Source: Arthrobacter gengyunqii
GTDB taxonomy: Bacteria > Actinomycetota > Actinomycetes > Actinomycetales > Micrococcaceae
Reading direction: 5' to 3'
DNA: 64,000 nucleotides
Assembly (NCBI RefSeq): GCF_023022985.1
Contig: NZ_CP095461.1
Span: 2,108,001 to 2,172,000 of the forward strand
This document shows positions 38,973 to 47,793 of the stretch, piece by piece (within the stretch, counting starts at the first letter, position 1; each line of letters begins with the position of its first letter). The translations under genes and the position numbers were made by a program. The notes beneath the pieces were generated by a model. The model saw only the letters and a list, made by a program, of their open reading frames with translations. It ran no database searches and was not told where the DNA came from.

Positions 38973-39872
38973 ATGAACACGCTTGAAGATGCCATTGCGC
39001 TGGCCGCCTCCCACGGCCTGCAGGTGTCCGCCGACGGTGCGACCCTAAACGAGGCGGGCTTGGACTACCGCGTTGTCATGGCCTCTGATGCGACCGGCCG
39101 CCGCTGGGTACTGCGGATTCCGCGTCGTACGGACGTGTCCCAGTCAATGGCCGGCGAGGTCCGCATCCTCAATCTGGTGGCACCGGTTCTCGCGGCTGAA
39201 GGGATAGCGGTTCCGGATTGGCAGATCATAGCCCCGGACCTGATTGCCTACCCGGCTCTGCCCGGAGCCCCGGGCTTGACCCTGTCCGGGACCGGGGAGA
39301 TCCTCTGGCACATGGATCCGGCCAGCCCGGACTACGCTGCCCGTCTGGGCTCCCTGCTGGCCTGTCTACACTCTCTGGGTGCGGCGGAGGCCAGGGCTGC
39401 GGGCGTAGAGGTCCGATCGCCCGGGCAAGTCCGCCAAGCATGGCGGGACGACATCTCCCGGGTCAGTGCAGAGTTCACCGTCGCCCCGGCTTTGTCCACG
39501 GCATGGCAGAACTGGCTCGAAGACGATACCTGCTGGCCGGAGGAGACCGTGATGACCCACGGGGAGATCTACCCTGCACACGTCCTCTTCGACGAAAACG
39601 GCGTGATCACGGGGATCCTGGATTGGACGACAGCCCGCGTAGACGACCCCGCCCGGGACCTGGCCGCCCAATACGGCGCCGCCGGGGAGGAAATGCTGCA
39701 GGCTACCCTCACCGCTTACGAGCAGGCCGGTGGACACCTGCACCCGGGTCTGGCCGCCCAGGCCCGGCACCTGTGGGAGGCTGCGCCGCTCGGGTATGCG
39801 ATGTATGCGCTGACCACGGGCGCTGAGACCGACCGGGCCACAGCGGCCGCCATGCTCAATCCGGAAGCCTGA
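38973..39872 (+). CDS. mph: Macrolide 2'-phosphotransferase (Mph family)
   Basis: GTP-dependent kinase fold that inactivates macrolides by phosphorylating the desosamine 2'-OH. It is 299 aa. Family blocks are NEAGLDYRVVMA, WVLRIPRR, EVRILNLV, PDWQI, IAYPALPG and ILDWTTARVDDPARD, where Asp217 should bind metal. The catalytic loop reads THGEIYPAHV: the usual HGD aspartate is Glu198, a difference from the Mph(A)/(E) type. It lies between comEA and comEC on the opposite strand, bracketed by a duplicated comEA end, so it looks inserted. GC is close to the host. Actual resistance is not demonstrated by sequence. Confidence 0.9.
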   Translation: MNTLEDAIALAASHGLQVSADGATLNEAGLDYRVVMASDATGRRWVLRIPRRTDVSQSMAGEVRILNLVAPVLAAEGIAVPDWQIIAPDLIAYPALPGAPGLTLSGTGEILWHMDPASPDYAARLGSLLACLHSLGAAEARAAGVEVRSPGQVRQAWRDDISRVSAEFTVAPALSTAWQNWLEDDTCWPEETVMTHGEIYPAHVLFDENGVITGILDWTTARVDDPARDLAAQYGAAGEEMLQATLTAYEQAGGHLHPGLAAQARHLWEAAPLGYAMYALTTGAETDRATAAAMLNPEA

Positions 39873-39966
39873 CCCCGGGTCCGTGGGTCATCGCCTACCG
39901 GACATCGCTTACCGAATATGGCCGTGATACGCCGGAACAATCTGCCGGCGGATCCGTTCCCTTCGG

Positions 39967-39995
39967 AGGCTAGACGGTAATAAGCGGCAGCAGGG
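39967..39995. repeat. 29-bp direct repeat, right copy: functional comEA 3' end
   Basis: Partner of 38656-38684; here it is the real C-terminal coding end and stop codon of comEA. The mph cassette lies exactly between the two copies. Confidence 0.9.
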
Positions 39996-40833
39996 CGGCG
40001 AGCATGGTCTCGCCGATACCGGGCACAGCGTCCAGATCCTCAGGCCGGGAGAAGCTGCCGTGTTCCTCGCGCCAGTCAATAATGCGCTGGGCGATGACGG
40101 GTCCGATCCGGGGCAGGGAATCCAGCTCCTCCAGTGAAGCGGAGTTGATGTTGAGCAGCGCTCCTGGACTGCCTGCTCCCCCGGAGCCGGTTGTTCCACC
40201 GCCACTGGACCCGGCGGCATTCTGCCCGTTTCCCGCCGTCCCCGCACCCAGATCCGGGCCCGACACCGGTGGCGGGTTTCCAGCAGGTTCTCCGATCCGG
40301 GGAACAACCACCATCATGCCATCCTGCAGTGGAGCCGCCAGGTTCACCGAGGCAAGATCGGCGTCGGTTGCCGTTCCTCCCGCTGCATCCACTGCGTCAC
40401 CGGCCCGGCTGCCGGAGGGAACCTGCACCACGCCCGGACGGACCACGGCACCGGCCACATGGACAACCAGGACCGAGGGTGCCGCAGCAGGATCCGAAGT
40501 GCCTGGTGAGGCGGTCTCTGACCCCGGACCGCCGTCGGTCCGGTCAGCGACACTACCGTCCGTGCCGTGTCCTCCGGCAACACCTGGCCCTTCTGGCTCA
40601 GGGCCTTCATCGCGTCCGGACTCAGGATGCGCGGTGGAGTCCGCTCCTCCCTCAGCCAGCTCGACGCTGCCGACCTCCACATTTGTTCCACCGCCACGAA
40701 GCACGGTGACGCCTGCCGTGAGGCCGATCAGCAGACAGACGGCAAGGACAGCACCGCGCAAGGACATGAGCCAGCGCCGCCGGGGCGTTCGCGTTGCGGT
40801 GGAGGATGCCGTGTCCCAGCGGTGTTCTGCCAT
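39970..40833 (-). CDS. comEA: ComEA family helix-hairpin-helix DNA-binding protein
   Basis: Membrane-anchored DNA receptor for transformation, 287 aa. One transmembrane helix near residues 28-46 (AVLAVCLLIGLTAGV), a Pro/Gly/Asp-rich extracellular linker, an SLBB domain (VLVVHVAGAVVRPGVVQVPSG, residues ~120-190), a second Gly/Ser-rich linker, and two C-terminal HhH motifs (LLNINSASLEELDSLPRIGP, LDAVPGIGETMLAALLP). Normally followed directly by comEC; here mph separates them, so comEC may have lost co-transcription from the comEA promoter. Confidence 0.94.
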   Translation of the reverse strand: MAEHRWDTASSTATRTPRRRWLMSLRGAVLAVCLLIGLTAGVTVLRGGGTNVEVGSVELAEGGADSTAHPESGRDEGPEPEGPGVAGGHGTDGSVADRTDGGPGSETASPGTSDPAAAPSVLVVHVAGAVVRPGVVQVPSGSRAGDAVDAAGGTATDADLASVNLAAPLQDGMMVVVPRIGEPAGNPPPVSGPDLGAGTAGNGQNAAGSSGGGTTGSGGAGSPGALLNINSASLEELDSLPRIGPVIAQRIIDWREEHGSFSRPEDLDAVPGIGETMLAALLPLITV

Positions 40834-40959
40834 GAGACAAAAGCTAACGCAGCGCCGGAACGGGTTCGGAAGAACCTCCTGGCTCTGTGCAGAACTGCTG
40901 CTGCTCCGCGCTTTCCATCCACCCTGTGCAGGAAGGTTCAGCGGATTACCGCAATGGGG

Positions 40960-41499
40960 TCACGGAGAAGATTCCGAAGTCGGGGCATCAACAGGGACGG
41001 GCCAGCGGCCGGTGGCCTCACGGTAATCAATGGCCCGCAACAGGGGCCGCAGATCGTAGGCGGTGGTGTTCATGCTGAGCTTCACTCCGTGAACGGACCT
41101 CACGTCCACGAATTGCTGCCCTCTCAACCGGTACACGCTGTAATGCACAATCTCCCGGTAGTGGATGACCTGCTCCTTGCCGAGCACACTGCGGAAAACC
41201 ACCTGATACGGTCCAGTCACCATGTAGAAATTGCGGTACATGGCGATGAAACCGATTCCGGCTGCAAGAGTCGCCGCCGAAGCGATTCGGGCATCGAGCT
41301 GGCCCTCTGACGAGCCAAAGGCCCATATCCCCATAAGAAGCCCCACCAAGACGAAGAGCCATCCAATAAAGGCAATGAACTTGGGCATCCTCACCCGCTC
41401 CGGATAATCCTTGGCTCGGTTGGGGAACTTCCTCGCCCACCAGGCAAGTGCTGCAATTGCCAGGGTCATGGCTATGTTGAGAGCGGCCTCCAGGGACAT
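40960..41499 (-). CDS. Membrane protein with C-terminal PH-like domain, unknown function
   Basis: 179 aa. Three hydrophobic segments (about residues 5-22, 42-62 and 72-90) are followed by a soluble part with FYMVTGPYQVVFRSVLGKEQVIHYREIVHYSVYR, which has the alternating pattern of a bacterial PH-like domain. No specific family was recognised. It starts at ATG 41499 with AAGG close upstream and is monocistronic between comEA and the GIY-YIG-like gene. Confidence 0.75.
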   Translation of the reverse strand: MSLEAALNIAMTLAIAALAWWARKFPNRAKDYPERVRMPKFIAFIGWLFVLVGLLMGIWAFGSSEGQLDARIASAATLAAGIGFIAMYRNFYMVTGPYQVVFRSVLGKEQVIHYREIVHYSVYRLRGQQFVDVRSVHGVKLSMNTTAYDLRPLLRAIDYREATGRWPVPVDAPTSESSP

Positions 41500-41704
41500 C
41501 CTTGATCTGCCTATCGTTCGTGTGTCCGGGGAGCGGGAGCAGTTCCACCCCGGATGATGCTTGAAATAATCTACCGCCTATTGCGCCGGCGGCCACTGTT
41601 CGCTTGCTGTGTGCCCAAGGAGCGGCCCGGTAAGATTGACGGTGCGCATGACCCGATCTCCGGGCCTGCGTACGCCCCCACCCCTATCCAGGAGCCCGAA
41701 CCCG

Positions 41705-42199
41705 TTGAATAAGAAGTCCCTCCAGACCGACGGGTTCACCGGATTCCGGTCCGTGAACACCCTGGACATCAATCGGATCCCGCAGCGGCAGGGACTCTTC
41801 GCTGTTGTGAGGCCGCAAGGCTTTGAACCCCGGTTCCTCCGTACCAGCACGGCCGGCGTCTTCAAAAAGAAAAACCCTTCTCTGCCCAAGGACAAGCTCG
41901 CCGCTGAGTGGGTGCCGGAAGCGGACATACTGTTTATTGGCAAGGCCAGCCCCGGCAGCACAGGCAACCGCGGGCTCCGGCGCCAGATCTCTGAATTTGT
42001 GGACTTCGGAAACGGCTTGCCGCCGGGACACTGGGACGGCCGGCTGATCTGGCAGCTGGCGGACTCGGAAGACCTTCTCCTGGCCTGGAAGGAGCGGCCG
42101 GCTGAACAGCTCAACCCGGCGCTGGCGGCATACCACGCGCAGTTCCTGCAGGCTTACGGCAAACTGCCGTTCGCCAATCTTGTCCAGGCCCGGCTTTAG
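41705..42199 (+). CDS. GIY-YIG-like small protein
   Basis: 164 aa from TTG 41705, chosen because AGGAG lies ten bases upstream; upstream ATG/GTG codons lack a ribosome site. The core ADILFIGKASPGSTGNRGLRRQISEF resembles the second strand and helix of GIY-YIG nucleases, followed by GHWDGRLIWQLADSEDLLLAWKE with a possible catalytic Glu. The first strand, QGLFAVVRP, is degenerate relative to GIY. It may bind or cut nucleic acid, but catalysis is doubtful. Confidence 0.68.
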   Translation: MNKKSLQTDGFTGFRSVNTLDINRIPQRQGLFAVVRPQGFEPRFLRTSTAGVFKKKNPSLPKDKLAAEWVPEADILFIGKASPGSTGNRGLRRQISEFVDFGNGLPPGHWDGRLIWQLADSEDLLLAWKERPAEQLNPALAAYHAQFLQAYGKLPFANLVQARL

Positions 42200-43197
42200 T
42201 TCCCGCCGGAACTGCTTCCCGGTCCGGCCTCCGGCCCGGAAACCTGCACCTGGGGCGCAGCTCCGGAATCGCCGCTCACTGCCACCGCCAACACGCCAAG
42301 GCCGGCATGTGCGGCCAAGACCGCGGGCAGCGAGCAGATCATCAGCTCGACATCGGGTGCGGCGTCCGCAATGGCTCCGGCCAGACGCTCGGCCTCCACT
42401 TCATTGCCAAAGTGATGCACCGCCACCCGCACCCGCCCGGTGCGTGCGGTGATGTTCTGCCGCACGAGTTCGGTGAGCCGGGCCAGCGCCCGGGGCGCGG
42501 AGCGCACCCGCTCCAGCGGGACCACCTTGCCCTCACGCACCACCAGGATCGGCTTGACAGCAAACAGGGTGCCAAACCAGCCGGCGGCGGCGCTGATCCT
42601 GCCGCCGCGGCGCAGCTGCTCCAGGCTGGGAACGTAGAAAAGTATGCTGGCGGACTTCGCCGCGGCGCGTGCCGCATCGGCCACGGCCGCCGCTGTTCCG
42701 CCGTCGCGCGCCGTTTCCGCAGCGGCGGCGACGGCGAAACCCACGCCCATCGCCACACTGGCCGTATCGATGACGGTCACGGGAATGGCAGCGGTCCGGG
42801 CCGCCAGCCGGGCGGAATCCACGGTTCCGGACAAGTGGCCGGAGAGATGCAGCGAGACAATCGAGGAACAGCCCGCCGCAGCCAGCTCTGCATAGGCCGT
42901 CTCGAACTGTCCCGGCGCGGGACGGGAGGTCCGTACGTCGGACCCCTGCGCCAGAGCCAGCGCGAGGGCGCCGATCATGCGGTCGGTGCCCTCGCTGTAA
43001 ATCTGGTCGCCGATCATGACCGGCATGGACACCACGCGCACCAGGTCGGTGACCTCGGCGGAAGAAGCCCAGTTTTCCGGCAGCGCAGCGGCGGAGTCTG
43101 TGACCACGCCGACCCGGGGTGCGGGGGCGGTCCCGGTTTCCCGAAGCCGCCCCCGTTTGGCGCGCGCGGACAGCTTGTCCAGCCAGTCCACGTTCAT
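42196..43197 (-). CDS. DegV family fatty-acid-binding protein
   Basis: 333 aa DegV-type protein that presents fatty acids to a fatty-acid kinase (FakB-like role). The N-terminal domain shows VGVVTDSAAALPENW and VSMPVMIGDQIYSEGTD. The lipid-binding second domain follows IVSLHLSGHLSGTVDSARLAA and VTVIDTASVAMGVGFAV. It lies 46 bp downstream of leuS on the same strand and may be read from it. No FakA-like kinase is in the window. Confidence 0.92.
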   Translation of the reverse strand: MNVDWLDKLSARAKRGRLRETGTAPAPRVGVVTDSAAALPENWASSAEVTDLVRVVSMPVMIGDQIYSEGTDRMIGALALALAQGSDVRTSRPAPGQFETAYAELAAAGCSSIVSLHLSGHLSGTVDSARLAARTAAIPVTVIDTASVAMGVGFAVAAAAETARDGGTAAAVADAARAAAKSASILFYVPSLEQLRRGGRISAAAGWFGTLFAVKPILVVREGKVVPLERVRSAPRALARLTELVRQNITARTGRVRVAVHHFGNEVEAERLAGAIADAAPDVELMICSLPAVLAAHAGLGVLAVAVSGDSGAAPQVQVSGPEAGPGSSSGGN

Positions 43198-43243
43198 AGG
43201 TCCCCCGAATCGGCGTGCACGGTGTTCTGTCGTGAGCGCCAGC

Positions 43244-45742
43244 CTACGCCGGAACGATGTTCACGAGCTTCGGAGCGCGCACGATCACAGTGCGGATGCC
43301 GCGGCCGTCGAGCGTTTTCTGCACGGCGTCCGAGGCCAGGGCCAGTTCGCGCAGCTCCTCCTCGCTGATGTCGGCGGGCACCTCCAGGCGGTCGCGGACC
43401 TTGCCCTGCACCTGGACGACGGCGGTGACCGTGTCCTGGACCAGCAGCTTTTCGTCCACGGCAGGCCAGCCGGCGTTCGCCACGGAGGCCGGACGGCCCA
43501 GCAGCGCCCACAGGTCCTCGGCGGTGTACGGGGCGAACAGGCTCAGGATGATCGCCACGGTCTCGGCGGCTTCGCGGACCGCGGGGTCCGCTCCGCCGAC
43601 GCCGGAGTCGATCGCCTTGCGGGTGGCGTTGACCAGTTCCATGGTCCGGGCCACCACCACGTTGAACTTGTTGTTCTCCAGCAGCTCGGTGGCGTCGGCC
43701 ACCGTGCGGTGCGTCAGGGCGCGCAGCTTCTTGTCGCCGGCGGCGAAGTCGACGCCGGGTTCGCTGGTGACGCCCTGGCCCAGGCGCCAGGCGCGGGCCA
43801 GGAATTTCGCGGAGCCCGACGGCGAAACGTCCGCCCAGTCGACGTCGTCCTCCGGCGGGGAAGCAAAAATCATGGTCAGGCGCACGGCGTCCACACCGTA
43901 CTTGTCCAGCTGCTGGCCCAGGTCAACGCCGTTGCCCAGGGACTTGGACATGGCCTTGCCGCCGTTGAGGACCTGGCCCTGGTTGAGCAGCGAGCTGAAG
44001 GGTTCGCTGGTTTCCAGCAGGCCCATGTCATGGACCACCTTGGTGAAGAAGCGCGCGTAGAGCAGGTGCAGGATGGCGTGTTCCACGCCGCCCACGTACT
44101 GGCCGACCGGCATCCAGTTCTTCGCGGCCTCCGGATCGAACGGTCCGTCGGTGTAGTGCGGGGAAACAAAGCGCATGAAGTACCAGGACGAATCCACGAA
44201 GGTGTCCATGGTGTCGGTGTCGCGCTTGGCCGGGCCGTCGCAGTTGGGGCAGGAAACGTTGACCCAGTCCTCGGCGGAAGCCAGCGGGGAGGTGCCCTTC
44301 GGCGCCAGTGCCTCACCCTTCAGCCCGGTGGGCAGCGTGACCGGCAGCTGGTCATCGGGAACCGGAACCTCGCCGCACGTCTCGCAGTGGATGATCGGGA
44401 TGGGCGTGCCCCAGAAGCGCTGGCGGGACAGCAGCCAGTCGCGCAGGCGGAAGTTCACGAACTTCTCGCCCGTGCCCTGTTCCTCGAGCATTTCGATGGC
44501 AGCGGGAATGGCTTCGGACTTGGGCAGCCCGTCCAGCTTGCCGGAGTTGATCAGTGTGCCTTCACCGGTGGTCGCGATGCCCGTCTCCGCCGGATCCTCT
44601 TCGCCGGTGTCCAGGACGGCCTTAACCGGCAGGTTAAAGGTCTTGGCGAAGTCCAGGTCGCGCTGGTCATGCGCGGGCACGGCCATGATGGCGCCGGTGC
44701 CGTAATCGGCCAGCACGTAGTCGGCGGCCCAGACGGGCAGCTTCTCGCCGTTGAGCGGATTCACGGCGTAGCGGCCGGTGAAGATGCCGGTCTTGGTGCG
44801 CTCGGTGGACTGGCGCTCGATGTCCGAGAGGGCCTTCACCTGCTCGCGGTAATCCAGCAGGGCGTCCATATTCTCGTCGGTGGTCAGCTCAACTGCCAGC
44901 GGGGCGTCGGCGGCGACGACAAAGAAGGTGGCGCCGGCCAGGGTGTCCGGGCGGGTGGTGAAGACGGTGACCTGCTCGGCCGGCTTGTCGCCGTCGGCCT
45001 CGATGGTGAACCGGACGTGCGCGCCTTCGGAGCGGCCGATCCAGTTCTTCTGCATCGCCAGCACGCGCTCGGGCCAGTGGCCCTTGAGCTGGTCCATGTC
45101 ATCCAGCAGCCGGTCGGCGTAGTCGGTGATCTTGAAGTACCACTGGTTCAGCGACTTCTTGGTGACCTGCGTGCCGCAGCGCTCACAGGCGCCGTTGACA
45201 ACCTGCTCGTTGGCCAGCACGGTCTGGTCCTTGGGGCACCAGTTGACCGGGGAGTTCTTGCGGTAGGCCAGGCCGCGCTCGTAGAAGCGCTTGAACAGCC
45301 ACTGGGTCCAGCGGTAGTACTCCGGATCGGAGGTCTGGATCCGGCGTGACCAGTCAACGCTGATGGCGTAGCGCTTGAACGACGCGGCCTGGGTGTCGAT
45401 GTTGCGGTAGGTCCAGTCGCTGGGGTGCGCGTTGTTCTTGATGGCCGCGTTTTCAGCGGGCAGGCCAAAGGAGTCCCAGCCGATCGGGTGCAGCACGTCG
45501 TAGCCGAGCTGGCGCCAGTAGCGCGCGACGACGTCGCCCATGGCGAACGCTTCGGCGTGGCCCATGTGCAGGTCACCGGAAGGGTACGGGAACATGTCCA
45601 AGACGTAGCGGCGTTCCTTGGAACCGTCGTCGGCGGGCTGAAACACACCGAGCTCGTCCCAGACCGCCGGCCACTTCTGCTCAATGTCCGCAAAACTGTA
45701 TACGGCCTCTTCAGACTCATCCGTCTGTGACTGCGTACTCAC
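43244..45742 (-). CDS. leuS: Leucyl-tRNA synthetase
   Basis: Class I aminoacyl-tRNA synthetase charging tRNA-Leu, with an editing domain. It is 832 aa from GTG 45742 ([10 protein letters not shown]), which has AGAGG eight bases upstream. The HIGH motif is [15 protein letters not shown], the KMSKS motif is AMSKSLGNG, and the CP1 editing region contains [13 protein letters not shown]. Zinc-type cysteines occur in CERCGTQ. The start is ~160 bp downstream of a leucine leader peptide and terminator-like hairpin, so expression is probably tuned by leucyl-tRNA charging. The 777-codon frame opposite is a shadow. Confidence 0.97.
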   Translation of the reverse strand: MSTQSQTDESEEAVYSFADIEQKWPAVWDELGVFQPADDGSKERRYVLDMFPYPSGDLHMGHAEAFAMGDVVARYWRQLGYDVLHPIGWDSFGLPAENAAIKNNAHPSDWTYRNIDTQAASFKRYAISVDWSRRIQTSDPEYYRWTQWLFKRFYERGLAYRKNSPVNWCPKDQTVLANEQVVNGACERCGTQVTKKSLNQWYFKITDYADRLLDDMDQLKGHWPERVLAMQKNWIGRSEGAHVRFTIEADGDKPAEQVTVFTTRPDTLAGATFFVVAADAPLAVELTTDENMDALLDYREQVKALSDIERQSTERTKTGIFTGRYAVNPLNGEKLPVWAADYVLADYGTGAIMAVPAHDQRDLDFAKTFNLPVKAVLDTGEEDPAETGIATTGEGTLINSGKLDGLPKSEAIPAAIEMLEEQGTGEKFVNFRLRDWLLSRQRFWGTPIPIIHCETCGEVPVPDDQLPVTLPTGLKGEALAPKGTSPLASAEDWVNVSCPNCDGPAKRDTDTMDTFVDSSWYFMRFVSPHYTDGPFDPEAAKNWMPVGQYVGGVEHAILHLLYARFFTKVVHDMGLLETSEPFSSLLNQGQVLNGGKAMSKSLGNGVDLGQQLDKYGVDAVRLTMIFASPPEDDVDWADVSPSGSAKFLARAWRLGQGVTSEPGVDFAAGDKKLRALTHRTVADATELLENNKFNVVVARTMELVNATRKAIDSGVGGADPAVREAAETVAIILSLFAPYTAEDLWALLGRPASVANAGWPAVDEKLLVQDTVTAVVQVQGKVRDRLEVPADISEEELRELALASDAVQKTLDGRGIRTVIVRAPKLVNIVPA

Positions 45743-45852
45743 TGTTGTCGCCTCTGTCCTCAAAGAAATCCTGTTGATCCGCGGTTGCCGGTCCGTGCCG
45801 GTCCCGCCGCTTAAAACTCAAGTTTCGCCACGCTCTTCCCCAGACACACAAA

Positions 45853-45875
45853 AGCCCCTCGGCAGGCAAGGGGCT
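45853..45875 (-). terminator. Attenuator-type terminator in the leuS leader
   Basis: On the minus strand AGCCCCT pairs with AGGGGCT and is followed directly by TTTGTGTGT. It lies between the leader peptide (45900-45926) and leuS. A second hairpin, GCCGCGCAC/GTGCGTGGC (45878-45900), sits immediately between the peptide stop codon and this terminator. The layout is that of a ribosome-mediated attenuator. Confidence 0.8.
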
Positions 45876-45899
45876 GAGCCACGCACGGACGGTGCGCGG

Positions 45900-45926
45900 C
45901 TACCTAAGGAGGAGGAAAGCGTTCAT
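45900..45926 (-). CDS. Leucine leader peptide upstream of leuS
   Basis: Eight codons, MNAFLLLR, with three consecutive Leu codons (CTC CTC CTT) and a TAG stop at the base of the next hairpin. The ATG at 45926 is preceded by TAAAGTGGAAAG. TAAAGT could be a -10 six bases before the ATG, making the transcript leaderless, or GGAAAG could act as a close ribosome site. Together with the downstream terminator it forms a compact leucine-sensing attenuator for leuS. Confidence 0.72.
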   Translation of the reverse strand: MNAFLLLR

Positions 45927-45974
45927 CTTTCCACTTTACAACAGCCGCCCCGTTGCGGCAGCCGCGCCACAGCC

Positions 45975-46526
45975 TCATGACGGACTGATCGCATACAGCA
46001 GCGAATCCTCCCACTGGCCGCGGATCAGCTTGTGCGCGGGCAGGCGGGCTTCCAGCGCCATTCCGGTTTTCTCCAGCACCCGGGACGAAGCGGCGTTGCC
46101 CGGCCGGCAGGTGGCGCGGATGCGGTCCAGTCCCAGCACTGTAAAACCAAAGTGCACGACGGCGGCCGCCGCCTCGGTCGCGTAGCCGCAGCCCCAGCGG
46201 TCTGCGGCGATGACATAGCCGACCTCGCCGGTGCCGGCGTCGTCAAGTGTCAGCCCCACGGAACCGAAGGGCGGACCCGCAGCCGGTCCCCCGCCGTCGT
46301 GGTCGGACACGGTATCGGACGCGGTGATGGCAAAAGTGAACGCCCGCCGGGGATCCTGTTGTGTCTCCGCCAGGCAGGCAGCGAGGAAATCCCGGCTGTC
46401 CTGCGCGGTGTTGGGACCCCATTCGACGTATTCGGTCAATCGCCGATCGGATGCAAAGCGGTGCACGGCAGCTAAGTCTCCGCGGCGGTAGCTGCGCAGG
46501 AGCAGGCGGGGCGTGTGCAGTTCCAT
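45975..46526 (-). CDS. GNAT family N-acetyltransferase (RimJ/RimL type)
   Basis: 183 aa from ATG 46526 (MELHTPRLLL). Acetyl-CoA-dependent transferase of the RimJ/RimL-like group. The first strand is ELHTPRLLLRSYRRGDL; the acetyl-CoA region is EVGYVIAADRWGCGYATEAAAAVVHFGF, and the typical C-terminal part is LDRIRATCRPGNAASSRVLEKTGM. The substrate (protein N-terminus, antibiotic or metabolite) is unknown. It is the gene before the leuS leader and is divergent from the sigma factor. Confidence 0.9.
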   Translation of the reverse strand: MELHTPRLLLRSYRRGDLAAVHRFASDRRLTEYVEWGPNTAQDSRDFLAACLAETQQDPRRAFTFAITASDTVSDHDGGGPAAGPPFGSVGLTLDDAGTGEVGYVIAADRWGCGYATEAAAAVVHFGFTVLGLDRIRATCRPGNAASSRVLEKTGMALEARLPAHKLIRGQWEDSLLYAISPS

Positions 46527-46673
46527 CCGCTGATTCTGCCGTATCCAGGCGGTATTCTCGGCCGCGACGTATCTTTTGGGCGTGCCCGTGCGTCTACCGG
46601 GTAAGGACATGGCGCAATGCCATGCTTTTTATCCAGGCACCGCCTTGGGCGGGGAGAACGAGGGGAAACGGCA

Positions 46674-47744
46674 ATGGCACTCAGGACAGGCACGGAAGTC
46701 GAATCGGCAACGGCCTTTGAAGCCCGCACAGCAACAGAGACACCGGCATTGGCGGACAACAGGAGCCGTCTGCGGCAGGCCCGGCGCGACTTCCTGGTGG
46801 AGTTGGAGCCTGCGCGGGCCTCCGTATACGCGTATTGCCGCAGCCTGACCTCCACCGTCTGGAATGCCGAAGACCTGCTGCAGGAAACCCTGACGAAGGC
46901 CCTGGCGGAAGCATCCCAGCGGCACGAACCCATCCTGGACACTCAGGCGTGGCTCGTTCGGATTGCCACGAACACCTGGATAGATTCACTGCGCCGCAGC
47001 AGCCGGCTGGCTCTGGAGTGGACCGATTCCGCCCCGGAACTCCCGGACGAGACCGCTCCTGATCCGCTGGCGAACCTGGACGTAGAGTCTGCCCTCCGTC
47101 AGTTGCTGCACCTCCTGCCCCCGCGGGAGCGGGCGTGCGTGGTCCTCAAGGAAGTGTTCTCCTATTCCCTGGCCGAGATTGCCGGCATGCTGGAGACGAC
47201 TCCGGGCGCCGTGAAGTCTGCCCTGCACCGCGGGCGCACCACCCTCCAGGAAACCCGCAGCGGTTCGGATTTGGGTGCGTCTTCTTCCGCAAATCCCGGG
47301 ACTGAAACCGGCGCCGTGCAGCCGGCGGAACACGCGCTGCTGCTGCGCCGGCTGGCGGAGGCCTTCAACGCCTATGACATTGATGCCATGGTGGACCTCT
47401 TCCTGGCGGGCGGGCGGTCCGAGGTAATCGGCAATGTCAGTGAAACCGGACACGAACAGATCCGCACCGGGTCCATGACCCACACGTTCGGCCCGGACGC
47501 CGCCGAACTTTACCGGGCAACTGTCCATCACTTCGGCGGTGAGGACATCATCCTGCTGTGGGAGCGGCCGAAGGAAACGCCGGAGGCCCCCGGGGTGGTG
47601 GCGGATGTCCTGCGCGTGCGCGCTGCCCACGGTGCGCCGCTCATCGCGGAACTGAAGTGGTACTTCTTCTGCCCCGAAGTTCTGGCCGAGGTGGCCGGCG
47701 GGCTGGGGCTGCCGTTCAAGACCAACGGGGTGAGCTACTTCTAG
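46674..47744 (+). CDS. ECF-type RNA polymerase sigma factor with SnoaL-like C-terminal extension
   Basis: 356 aa from ATG 46674 (MALRTGTEVE), with GAGGGGAAACGG upstream. Region 2 is visible as VYAYCRSLTSTVWNAEDLLQETLTKAL and WLVRIATNTWIDSLRR. Region 4 is LLPPRERACVVLKEVFSYSLAEIAGMLETTPGAVKSALHRGR. A ~130-residue C-terminal domain (LLLRRLAEAFNAYDIDAMVDLF onward) looks like an NTF2/SnoaL fold, as in ECF groups that carry a built-in regulatory domain instead of a separate anti-sigma factor. No anti-sigma gene is adjacent. The regulon is unknown. Confidence 0.88.
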   Translation: MALRTGTEVESATAFEARTATETPALADNRSRLRQARRDFLVELEPARASVYAYCRSLTSTVWNAEDLLQETLTKALAEASQRHEPILDTQAWLVRIATNTWIDSLRRSSRLALEWTDSAPELPDETAPDPLANLDVESALRQLLHLLPPRERACVVLKEVFSYSLAEIAGMLETTPGAVKSALHRGRTTLQETRSGSDLGASSSANPGTETGAVQPAEHALLLRRLAEAFNAYDIDAMVDLFLAGGRSEVIGNVSETGHEQIRTGSMTHTFGPDAAELYRATVHHFGGEDIILLWERPKETPEAPGVVADVLRVRAAHGAPLIAELKWYFFCPEVLAEVAGGLGLPFKTNGVSYF

Positions 47745-47762
47745 CCTCAGCCGCGGACCTGT

Positions 47763-47793
47763 TGCCGGCCGCGGAATCTAGCTGCGGCCGGCA
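47763..47793. terminator. Inverted repeat between the sigma factor and epimerase genes
   Basis: Perfect 10-bp arms (TGCCGGCCGC / GCGGCCGGCA) with an 11-nt loop that contains the epimerase stop codon. Plausible shared terminator for convergent genes, without a T tract. Confidence 0.5.

Noticed and set aside
43016..45349. 777-codon open frame on the plus strand
   Set aside because: It is the codon-bias shadow of leuS; the composition is His/Gly/Val-rich with no domain.
45853..45875. Hairpin as the plain terminator of the GNAT gene
   Set aside because: It lies about 100 bp beyond that gene, after a leucine leader peptide, and directly upstream of leuS. An attenuator explains the layout better, though it may also stop GNAT transcripts.
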